Positions 13,832-20,547 of a stretch of 20,547 bases of DNA are shown here, one piece after another. Source of the DNA: Phycisphaerae bacterium SM23_33 (lineage in GTDB: Bacteria; Planctomycetota; Phycisphaerae; SM23-33); contig LJUF01000008.1 in NCBI GenBank assembly GCA_001303665.1, positions 1-20,547 of the forward strand, read 5' to 3'. Each line of letters starts with the position of its first letter. Position 1 is the first letter of the stretch. The notes under the pieces are model-generated. The model saw only the letters and a program-made list of their open reading frames with translations. It was not told the origin of the DNA and did not search any database. The translations under genes were made by a program, and so were the position numbers.

Positions 13832-14635
13832 CTACGCGCCGGCCGGGCCCGCCGACGGCGCAGGATACCTCACGTGCATCAGGCACAATCCCCCCGGGGG
13901 GGCGGTCGGCCCGGCCAGCCGGCGGTCCCGCCCTGCCAGGATGCGGTCGACCGTTTGCACCTCCCACCTCCCGCGGCCGATCTCGATCAGGGTTCCGACG
14001 ATGTTTCGAACCATCCTGTACAGGAACCCGCTGGCGCAAACGGTCACGTGCAGCTCGTCTCCGGCGGCGCTGACGTCGCAGCGGGTCAACGTACGGACGG
14101 TATTCTCTCGCCGCTCGGCCGAGTAGGCAAACGCGCGAAAATCGTGCTCTCCCAGCAGCCGACTGGCCGCCGCTGCCATCCGCGGCGCCTCCAGCGGCCG
14201 GGGATAATGATACACCTGATTGACCAGCATCACCGGCCTGGCCGGGCCCAGGTGGATGCGATACCGATAGGTCTTATCCAAGGCCCAGCGCGAGGCGTGG
14301 AAGGCGGCGGGCACCTCCTCGGCCGAGAGCACCGAGATGTCGGCTGGGCACCTCCCGTCGATCGCCGGCCGCAGGTTCGCCAGCGGAATCCGCCGGTTGG
14401 TCGTGAGGAAATTCGCGACCTGCCCGGCGGCGTGAACGCCGGCGTCAGTCCGCCCGGCCCCGTTGACGACAACGTCGTGGCCCACCAGGCTGCCAATGAC
14501 CTCCTCCAGGCAGCCCTGGATGGTCGGCACCTCACCCGGCTGGCGCTGCCAGCCGTGGTAGCGAGTCCCGTCGTAGGCAATCACCAGCTTGATGTTCTGC
14601 CCGCCGGCCGACATGCTCTGCGCCGAGCCGCCCAT
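13832..14635 (-). CDS. truA: tRNA pseudouridine synthase A
   Basis: Makes pseudouridine at positions 38-40 of the tRNA anticodon arm. From ATG 14635 it has 267 residues. The N-terminal strand IKLVIAYDGTRYHGWQRQP leads to the catalytic motif NGAGRTDAGVHA (Asp64), then YRYRIHLG, GEHDFRAFA and GFLYRMVRNIVGTL, all typical of TruA. The start was chosen because GAGGAAG lies about eight bases upstream of 14635; a TTG at 14680 in the same frame lacks good spacing. The gene is last in a minus-strand series after a large exported protein and asd. Neighbouring truA and asd is common in bacteria, which supports cotranscription here. Confidence 0.95.
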   Translation of the reverse strand: MGGSAQSMSAGGQNIKLVIAYDGTRYHGWQRQPGEVPTIQGCLEEVIGSLVGHDVVVNGAGRTDAGVHAAGQVANFLTTNRRIPLANLRPAIDGRCPADISVLSAEEVPAAFHASRWALDKTYRYRIHLGPARPVMLVNQVYHYPRPLEAPRMAAAASRLLGEHDFRAFAYSAERRENTVRTLTRCDVSAAGDELHVTVCASGFLYRMVRNIVGTLIEIGRGRWEVQTVDRILAGRDRRLAGPTAPPGGLCLMHVRYPAPSAGPAGA

Positions 14636-14721
14636 GCGGAAATCTTCCTCGCCCACCGAGGCGTTATCAAGTCCCGGCAACGCTCCCGGTCAACGAGGTG
14701 CCGCAACCGGTGGTGCACCGG

Positions 14722-16422
14722 TCAGCGGCTGGTTCCCGCCGGCTCCAAGCGCTGAGAAGGACGCTCGATGACCACGCCCTCGATGACGACGTCATCGAAC
14801 CCGGCCGGGTAGTCGCCGGCTTCCAGGCCGACGTAAACAGAGGTGTATTGCGGTTCCCTGGCGGCGTGGGGGGTCTCTTGCCGGCACAGAAGCTGGTCAT
14901 TGACGGTCCACGTAAAGGTGCTCTGCCCGTCCCAGGCCGCCTCGACGCGGTACGTGCTGCCGCGCGCCACTCGAACCCTAGGGCTGTTCCACACTTGCCG
15001 GCCGCCGTCCCGCAGGCTCGAGCCGCGGTTGTTGTAGCTGCCCAGCTCAAACCTCACTTCGTATGCCCGGAAGGCGGGATCGTTGTGCCGAAGAAAGCAG
15101 ATCGTCCCGCCCAGCTGCTGCTGTCCGCTGACCAGGTAGCGCAAGGTCAGGGGCTTGTCGGCGCGGAAGTGCAGCCGGCTGGCAATTTGAGCCCGTCCGG
15201 GGCGCTGCGGCCCGGCCAGCAGGGCCTGCATGGACGCGGCGACCTTCCAGGGGCCCTCCTGCACGGACCAGTCGCCGAGCTGTGAATCGTCTGAAAAATC
15301 GTACGAAACCCGCACGCACCCCCCGGGCAGCACCTCGAGCTTCCCCGCCAGCCCACCGTAGGCCATCTTCAACCGGCCGACGAACAGGTCGGCGGGGCTT
15401 TCTCCGGCCAGCCGCTCCGCCCGCGTCAGCAGCAGCCGGGCCTTCGTCGCCGCCGGGCCCTTGGCCTGGGTCCCCAGGGAATCTCGGCAGATGCCCGCCG
15501 CCGCCGAGGCGATGCACCTCCCGGCCTTGCCAGTCTCCGCCTGCTGGGCCAGGTCGCAGAGCTTCTCAACAATATCATTGCACTTGTCGGCCGGGGGGAT
15601 TGCCTTGGGGTCTTTCCGATGCGCGGCCGCCGCGGCCACGGCAGCTTCGTCGGGGTGGCCCGAGCCGGCGAGCCAGCTTCCGGCCTCGGCGATGTCCCCG
15701 TCCGTGAGCAGGTAGATGAAGGCCAGTTCCTTCTTCGCGGCCTTGATCCCTTCCTCATCGCCGGCTTCCCGGGCCCGGGCGAGAGAGCCCTCGGCCCGGC
15801 GGATCCGCAGGGATCGCTCCCGGACTGTCTTGGCCTGCCGGGTCGCCGCGTCCAGCCGATCTTTGTGCTCGGCGAGTCTGTAGGCGTTGACCATGGCCCG
15901 CGCGTCGCTGAGAACGGACTCGGCCTCGGCAAGCTCGTGCTTGTCCAGCAGCGCCTCAGCCAGGGAGATTTCCGCGTTCACCACGGCGGAGACCATGGGT
16001 GCGATGAGCTTTCTGGCCGCCCCGGCGCGGTGGGCCGTCGTGTAGCGCTGCCTGGCAATCTCCAGTGCCAGCCGATGCTTCCTGACCGGATCCAGCGCCC
16101 CCAGTTGATCAGCCATCTTCAGCGCCTGCTCAGCCACGCTGGCGCCGTCGGCGGTCCCGAGTGAGGCGGTCAGTCTGACGGCCTCCACGGCAAGCAGGTG
16201 TCGCACCAGGGGAGGATTGCCGGACTCGGCCGCCGCCGTCATCAGCTCCCAGGCCAGCTCGATATTGTCCTGGACGTCCGCGCTGGCCATGGCCTCGGCG
16301 ATCCGCCGGCCGTACAAGTCTTTGACCAGCTTGGCCTCGGCCGTCGGCTGGGTGGCCGGCGCAGCGGGGGCGGTCGCAGCCCCAAGCCACAGCAACCCGA
16401 CAAGCGGCAGACGCCAAGGCAT
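14722..16422 (-). CDS. exported protein: alpha-helical repeats plus C-terminal jelly-roll-like domain
   Basis: I do not recognise a named family. The 566-residue product starts with a signal peptide (MPWRLPLVGLLWLGAATAPA). About residues 25-360 are almost entirely Ala/Glu/Leu-rich amphipathic helices in TPR-like pairs (for example LAEALLDKHELAEAESVLSD). About residues 372-550 look like a beta-sandwich of the LamG/DUF1080 (family-16-like) type: YDFSDDSQLGDWSVQEGPWK, then YEVRFELG, YRVEAAWDG, FTWTVND and FDDVVIEG. This fold binds sugars or other polymers and is abundant in planctomycetes. The start ATG at 16422 has a very strong AGGAGG five bases upstream. There is no PEP-CTERM tail or membrane anchor, so the product is probably periplasmic. 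A 7-bp inverted repeat lies about 55 bases upstream. Confidence 0.75.
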   Translation of the reverse strand: MPWRLPLVGLLWLGAATAPAAPATQPTAEAKLVKDLYGRRIAEAMASADVQDNIELAWELMTAAAESGNPPLVRHLLAVEAVRLTASLGTADGASVAEQALKMADQLGALDPVRKHRLALEIARQRYTTAHRAGAARKLIAPMVSAVVNAEISLAEALLDKHELAEAESVLSDARAMVNAYRLAEHKDRLDAATRQAKTVRERSLRIRRAEGSLARAREAGDEEGIKAAKKELAFIYLLTDGDIAEAGSWLAGSGHPDEAAVAAAAAHRKDPKAIPPADKCNDIVEKLCDLAQQAETGKAGRCIASAAAGICRDSLGTQAKGPAATKARLLLTRAERLAGESPADLFVGRLKMAYGGLAGKLEVLPGGCVRVSYDFSDDSQLGDWSVQEGPWKVAASMQALLAGPQRPGRAQIASRLHFRADKPLTLRYLVSGQQQLGGTICFLRHNDPAFRAYEVRFELGSYNNRGSSLRDGGRQVWNSPRVRVARGSTYRVEAAWDGQSTFTWTVNDQLLCRQETPHAAREPQYTSVYVGLEAGDYPAGFDDVVIEGVVIERPSQRLEPAGTSR

Positions 16423-16474
16423 CCTGTCCTCCTGCCTCAGGGCGCACCCAATGGGGTCCAATCAGCAGACATCA

Positions 16475-16495
16475 TAGACACACACATAGTGTCTA
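16475..16495 (-). promoter_or_regulatory. 7-bp inverted repeat, possible operator upstream of the exported-protein gene
   Basis: TAGACAC (16475-16481) and GTGTCTA (16489-16495) are exact inverted copies separated by seven bases, in a patch that is AT-richer than its surroundings. On the minus strand, a TATGAT resembling a -10 overlaps the repeat arm nearer the gene, about 50 bases before the ATG. A dimeric repressor site or simply a short hairpin would both fit; the matching -35 is not convincing. Confidence 0.35.
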
Positions 16496-16562
16496 ACCCC
16501 AGTTGGCGGCAAATGCTTCGCGGCTTTTTCAGAAACCCTGCCGGCAGGCCTCCGGACCGGCG

Positions 16563-17570
16563 TTACAACTCGTTGAGCTTCTCCGCGATCTGGACGGCGT
16601 TGAGGGCGGCGCCTTTGCGGATCTGGTCGCCGCTGACGAACATATCGACGCCGCGGCCGTCCGGCTGGGAGATGTCCCGCCGGATACGCCCTACCAGGAC
16701 CTCGTCCTGGTCGGTGGCGTCCAGTGGCATGGGGAAATAGTTCCTCCGGCGGTCATCGACGATCCTGACGCCCGGCGCGGCCGAGAGGATCTCGCGGACC
16801 TCCTCCTCGGTGATGGGACGGGTGAACTGGAGGTTGATCGCCTCGCTGTGGGCCCGCAGCACGGGCACGCGGACGCAGGTGGCCGTGATCAGGATGTCCG
16901 GGTCGTGAAAGATCTTCCGCGTCTCCCGGACCATCTTGGTCTCTTCCAAGTTGTAGCCGTCCTCGCCGATCTCGCTGTTGTGGCTGAAGACGTTGAAGGC
17001 GGCCACGTGCGGCAGCACGGTGGGCGTAAAGGGCTTGCCCTCAAGCATGGCCCGGGCGCCCTCTTGCAGCTCGGCCATGGCCCTGGCCCCGGCCCCGCTG
17101 GCCGCCTGGTAGGTGCTCACGACGATCCGCCGTACCGGATTGACTTTATGCAGCGGCCAGACCGGCACGTTCATGATGATCGTGGAGCAGTTGGGATTGG
17201 CGATGATGCCCTTGTGCCTGGCAATGTCCTGCGGGTTGATCTCCGGGATCACCAGCGGCACCTCCGGCTCCATGCGGAAGGCCGATGTGTTGTCCACAAC
17301 CACGCACCCGGCCGACACGGCGACCGGCGCGAACTTCCTGGAGATGCTGCCGCCGGCCGATGCCAGCACCAGCTCCACGCCCTTGAAACTGCCCTCGGTG
17401 ACCTCCTCGACGGGCAGCTCTTGCCCGCGGAAGGGCAGCTTCTTGCCGGCGGAGCGCTGCGAGGCCAACAGCTTCAGGCTGGCCAGCGGGAAGTCCCGCT
17501 GCTGGAGGATCTTGAGAAACTCCGTGCCGACGGCCCCGGTTGCCCCCAGGATGGCTGTCCTGTAACCCAT
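16563..17570 (-). CDS. asd: aspartate-semialdehyde dehydrogenase
   Basis: Reduces aspartyl phosphate with NADPH to aspartate semialdehyde, the branch point to lysine/diaminopimelate, threonine and methionine; cytoplasmic. The 335-residue protein starts with the Rossmann motif ILGATGAVG (9-15 is GATGAVG), followed by SQRSAGKKL, NTSAFRM, the catalytic Cys128 in ANPNCSTI, and the active-site His241 in RVPVLRAHSEAI. Length and motifs match the Bacillus/Gram-positive-type subfamily. I place the start at the Met directly before the Rossmann strand (17570), as in the family; the frame is open to 17684 but that part looks unlike ASD. No strong ribosome site precedes either choice. It follows the epimerase-like gene by 120 bases and precedes the exported-protein gene by 140. 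Confidence 0.93.
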   Translation of the reverse strand: MGYRTAILGATGAVGTEFLKILQQRDFPLASLKLLASQRSAGKKLPFRGQELPVEEVTEGSFKGVELVLASAGGSISRKFAPVAVSAGCVVVDNTSAFRMEPEVPLVIPEINPQDIARHKGIIANPNCSTIIMNVPVWPLHKVNPVRRIVVSTYQAASGAGARAMAELQEGARAMLEGKPFTPTVLPHVAAFNVFSHNSEIGEDGYNLEETKMVRETRKIFHDPDILITATCVRVPVLRAHSEAINLQFTRPITEEEVREILSAAPGVRIVDDRRRNYFPMPLDATDQDEVLVGRIRRDISQPDGRGVDMFVSGDQIRKGAALNAVQIAEKLNEL

Positions 17571-17690
17571 GTTCTCGGTGCGGGCAGTCGGGCCCGCCCT
17601 GCCAAAGCGCATGTCCTCGTGTATGTTCAGCGCCCGGCCCCCGCTCGAACCAAGCAGGATAGCAGAAAGCCAGGAAGCGGCCAAGGCAAT

Positions 17691-18602
17691 TTACAGCAAG
17701 CGCTGCTGCCGCATCCACTCCACAGCCCGAGCCATGGTGCTCTCGGGCGTGTACTTTGGCTGGTAACCCAATTCTCGCCGGGCCTTCGAGATGTCCGGGC
17801 ACATGTGGAAGCGGAAGTGATTGTTGGCGCCGACGTCCGGCATGACCTCGCGCGTGAACTGCTCGAACGAGACCCGCCGGATGGGGATGGCCACGCCGTG
17901 AATCTCAGAAAAGAGTTCCACCATTTGCGTGGCGGTGAGTGCGTAGGCCGAGCCGACGTTGAACAGCTCCCCCGCCGCGGCGTCGGGGCTTTCCACCGCC
18001 CGCCAGAAGCCCTGGGCGACGTCCTCGGCGTCGCACGGCCCGATCAGCGTGTTGCAGCCACGAAAAAGTGTCACCGGCTCGCCGCGGGCGTGGGCGCGGT
18101 GGACCTCGATGTCCCGCCCGCCGCTCATCTCCAGCGGCACCTTGCCCGGGCCGCAGATGTTCGGCGGCAGGATCGCCGTAAAGGCCACGCCGTCGCGCCG
18201 GGCGCAGCGTTGAAGCTCGACCAGCTCGTCCATCCTGCGCTGGTACGCCTCGACCAGCGCCGGCCCGAAGCGGACCTCGGGCGTGGGCACCACCGCCGGC
18301 GGCCCGAGCATCCACAGCGACCCGCACCAGATGAAGTGGCGGCACCTGTCCCGCAGGGCCTCGTATACGGCCGTGGCCTGCGCCTGGACGATATCAATCA
18401 GTGCGTCGCAGCCCTGCTCGGCCAGAAATGCCGGTCGGTCCGTCTCGGGCACCTTCAGCAGCTTCACCTTCTCCCAGGCCTTGCCCGCCGGCCTGGGCCG
18501 CCGGCCGCGCGTCGCCACCAGCACCTCGTGGCCAAGCTCAACCAACTGAGGAACCAGAAAGCCGCCAATGTGCCCCGTCCCGCCAATGACCATCACTCGC
18601 AT
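17691..18602 (-). CDS. NAD-dependent epimerase/dehydratase-like protein (extended SDR) with altered YxxxK
   Basis: A 303-residue Rossmann protein of the extended/atypical short-chain dehydrogenase superfamily. The cofactor motif GGTGHIG is at 7-13, followed by LVATRGRRP, then CGSLWMLG in the place of the usual SS.xVYG strand, LPPNICGPGK, GPCDAEDVAQGFWRAVE, and a C-terminal ARRELGYQPKYTPE typical of nucleotide-sugar epimerase relatives. The catalytic YxxxK position reads YQRRM (Tyr120, Met124), so classical SDR chemistry is doubtful. The start is secure: AAAGGA lies about nine bases upstream of the ATG. It is divergent from the nitrilase gene with 123 bases between. The substrate is unknown; an NAD(P)-binding or RNA-binding role, as in some atypical SDRs, is possible. 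Confidence 0.85.
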   Translation of the reverse strand: MRVMVIGGTGHIGGFLVPQLVELGHEVLVATRGRRPRPAGKAWEKVKLLKVPETDRPAFLAEQGCDALIDIVQAQATAVYEALRDRCRHFIWCGSLWMLGPPAVVPTPEVRFGPALVEAYQRRMDELVELQRCARRDGVAFTAILPPNICGPGKVPLEMSGGRDIEVHRAHARGEPVTLFRGCNTLIGPCDAEDVAQGFWRAVESPDAAAGELFNVGSAYALTATQMVELFSEIHGVAIPIRRVSFEQFTREVMPDVGANNHFRFHMCPDISKARRELGYQPKYTPESTMARAVEWMRQQRLL

Positions 18603-18658
18603 CGGTGTTTCCTTTCTAGAGTGACCGGATCATACGCCCCCCGCCGGCGGCAGTGCCA

Positions 18659-18687
18659 TTCTCCGCCTGCCCGGTTTCAGTTATACT
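18659..18687 (+). promoter_or_regulatory. candidate promoter of the nitrilase-family gene
   Basis: TATACT at 18682-18687 (5 of 6 for a -10) with TTCTCC at 18659-18664, 17 bases upstream (3 of 6 for a -35). Transcription would begin near 18694, giving a leader of about 30 bases. On the opposite strand the same patch reads TATAAC, so it could also serve the divergent gene. Confidence 0.4.
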
Positions 18688-18725
18688 GCCATCCGCAACC
18701 TGACCCAGGCAAGGAGACCCGTAAC

Positions 18726-19697
18726 ATGCGCGACATTCGCGTCGGGGCCGCACAGTTCGAAAACCGGGACAACGACAAGGACTACAACCTCTCGCGGATC
18801 GCCGCCCTCACCCGCCAGGCCGTCGAGCAGGGCGCCGAGATCGTCAGCTTCCACGAGGGCAGCATCACCGGCTACACCTTCGTCCAGACGCTCAGCAAGC
18901 AGCAGCTCGCTGAGCTGGCCGAGCCGGTCCCCGACGGGCCTTCCACCCGCAGGCTCATCGAAATCGCCCGCGAACACGCCGCCGTCGTCATGGCCGGGCT
19001 GGTCGAGGCCAGCAACGGGAAGTTCCACAACACCTACGTCACCGTTGGGCCGGATGGATTCATCACCAAGTTCTCCAAGCTGCATCCGTTCGTGAACCCG
19101 CACCTGACCCCCGGCGACCGCTACAACGTCATCGACCTGCTGGCGGCCAAGGTCGGGTTCCTCATCTGCTACGACAACAACCTGCCTGAGAACGTCCGCA
19201 TCACGGCGCTGATGGGGGCGGACATTATCTTCATGCCGCACGTGACCGGCTGCCTGCCGTCCGAGATGCCCGGCCGCGGCACCGTGGACAAGGCCCTGTG
19301 GGACAACCGCGAGCGTGACCCGGTGCGGCTGCGGATGGAGTTCCGCGGGCCCAAGGGGCGGGACTGGCTGATGAAGTTCATCCCCACCCGCGCCTTCGAG
19401 AACGGCGTGTACGCCGTATTCACCAACAACATCGGCGTGGACTTCGACACCATCAAGCCCGGGCTGGCCATGATCATCGACCCCTTCGGGGAGATCCTCG
19501 TCGAAAGCCACAAGCTTGGCGACGACGTGGTGGTCGGCCTGCTGACGCCGGAAAAGCTGGATGCGGCCTCGGGCCGGCAGCGCTACATCCCGGCCCGCCG
19601 GCCGGAGTTATACGGCAAGCTGGTCGAGCCGCATCCCGCCGGGGTTAAGCCAGTCACGAAGCCCGGCTGGAAGCGGACCTTCGACAAGCCGGATTGA
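18726..19697 (+). CDS. carbon-nitrogen hydrolase (nitrilase superfamily)
   Basis: A 323-residue cytoplasmic amidase-type enzyme that splits a C-N bond through a Cys-acyl intermediate. The catalytic triad is complete and correctly spaced: Glu44 (SFHEGSITGY), Lys118 (KFSKLHPF) and Cys148 (FLICYDNNLPENVR). The first strand, RVGAAQFEN, and GLAMIIDPFGEIL near the end are also typical. The start ATG 18726 is fixed by AAGGAG (18711-18716) nine bases upstream; the same frame is open for more than 2 kb further upstream, but that stretch is antisense to two well-recognised genes. Members include N-carbamoyl-amino-acid hydrolases, ureidopropionases and omega-amidases. The insertion after GCLPSEMPGRG does not let me choose among them. 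The RNase P RNA gene follows after about 60 bases. Confidence 0.9.
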   Translation: MRDIRVGAAQFENRDNDKDYNLSRIAALTRQAVEQGAEIVSFHEGSITGYTFVQTLSKQQLAELAEPVPDGPSTRRLIEIAREHAAVVMAGLVEASNGKFHNTYVTVGPDGFITKFSKLHPFVNPHLTPGDRYNVIDLLAAKVGFLICYDNNLPENVRITALMGADIIFMPHVTGCLPSEMPGRGTVDKALWDNRERDPVRLRMEFRGPKGRDWLMKFIPTRAFENGVYAVFTNNIGVDFDTIKPGLAMIIDPFGEILVESHKLGDDVVVGLLTPEKLDAASGRQRYIPARRPELYGKLVEPHPAGVKPVTKPGWKRTFDKPD

Positions 19698-19721
19698 ACC
19701 GGCCGTCTGAGGCGATTTGCG

Positions 19722-19750
19722 TTACCATCAGGGCGATTTGGCCGTATAAT
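19722..19750 (+). promoter_or_regulatory. rnpB promoter
   Basis: TTACCA at 19722-19727 (4 of 6), a 17-base spacer, and a perfect -10 TATAAT at 19745-19750. The predicted start, seven to eight bases on, coincides with the first bases of helix P1 (19757-19758), which independently supports the assignment. Confidence 0.65.
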
Positions 19751-19756
19751 TCATGA

Positions 19757-20276
<520 letters not shown>

Positions 20277-20294
20277 GGGCTATTATTTGCTCGT

Positions 20295-20322
20295 TTGATT
20301 TCGCGCCGACGCCGACTAAACT
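20295..20322 (+). promoter_or_regulatory. candidate tRNA-Pro promoter
   Basis: TTGATT at 20295-20300 (4 of 6), a 16-base spacer, and TAAACT at 20317-20322 (4 of 6), in the AT-richer gap between rnpB and the tRNA. The precursor would have a 5' leader of about 35 bases. Read-through from rnpB is an alternative, as no terminator is seen after it. Confidence 0.4.
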
Positions 20323-20363
20323 GTGGGCTGCTCACCCTTGCGGTGCGCATTGAAAGCCGAGCA

Positions 20364-20484
<121 letters not shown>

Positions 20485-20547
20485 AAGCACGGCGCAGCCG
20501 GGCTGGCGACGCGCAGCGGCGGCGGCGATGGATTCCTTCGAGCCGGT
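20485..20547. other. window end, no supported feature
   Basis: GC-rich sequence with an ATG at 20528 that runs to the window edge. It lacks a ribosome site and is too short to judge as the start of a gene. Confidence 0.3.

Noticed and set aside
16503..18725. A reading frame of more than 2 kb on the plus strand that runs in phase into the nitrilase gene
   Set aside because: It is antisense to asd and the epimerase-like gene, both with clear family motifs. Its translation is rich in His, Arg, Pro and Gly, as expected for the complement of GC-rich codons. The nitrilase has its own ribosome site and family-like start at 18726.
20528..20547. Start of a further gene at the window edge
   Set aside because: Six codons without a ribosome site are not enough to support a call.

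Overview
This window is GC-rich, densely coding bacterial chromosome that reads most like a planctomycete (Planctomycetota, possibly Phycisphaerae or a relative). This rests on two exported proteins ending in PEP-CTERM sorting signals, one of which also carries dockerin-like repeats and a choice-of-anchor-Q-like segment. It also rests on paired CNNM/DUF21-CBS membrane proteins, a PfkA of the Gly/Lys active-site type, and an RNase P RNA with extra helices. The assignment is inference from protein style; no 16S rRNA gene is present.

Layout. 1-2117 (+): the 3' part of a PfkB-family sugar kinase, then a metal-dependent amidohydrolase, probably one operon. 2118-6358: a PEP-CTERM protein with its own promoter and a strong terminator; nagA on the minus strand; and a divergently transcribed beta-helix/dockerin/PEP-CTERM protein. 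The last two appear to share an overlapping divergent promoter region. 6439-10512 (+): miaA, a degenerate metallo-beta-lactamase-fold protein, and two CNNM/CorC-like membrane proteins, tightly packed with two ATGA stop/start overlaps. 10600-13270 (-): 6-phosphofructokinase and an S13 D-Ala-D-Ala carboxypeptidase, overlapping by 23 bases. 13454-13783 (+): a small PilZ protein. 13832-18602 (-): NAD-dependent epimerase-like protein, aspartate-semialdehyde dehydrogenase, a large exported protein with a jelly-roll-like C-terminus, and truA. 18726-20484 (+): a nitrilase-family amidase, the RNase P RNA, and tRNA-Pro(CGG), whose 3' end lies inside a 24-bp perfect inverted repeat.

How the genes fit together. 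Most are housekeeping: tRNA modification and maturation (miaA, truA, rnpB, tRNA-Pro), glycolysis (pfkA), lysine/threonine/peptidoglycan precursor supply (asd) and wall trimming (dacB). The accessory part is 1-6358, where a sugar kinase, an amidohydrolase, an amino-sugar deacetylase and two surface-sorted proteins sit together. That is compatible with handling of surface or environmental polysaccharide, but no sorting enzyme or glycosidase is in the window and the link is inference. I do not see a phage, transposon, CRISPR array or defence island. The items most worth a second look are the inactive-looking metallo-beta-lactamase fold translationally coupled to miaA, the RNase P RNA expansions, the inverted repeat on the tRNA, the dockerin plus PEP-CTERM combination, and a structured-looking 5' leader at 4618-4855.
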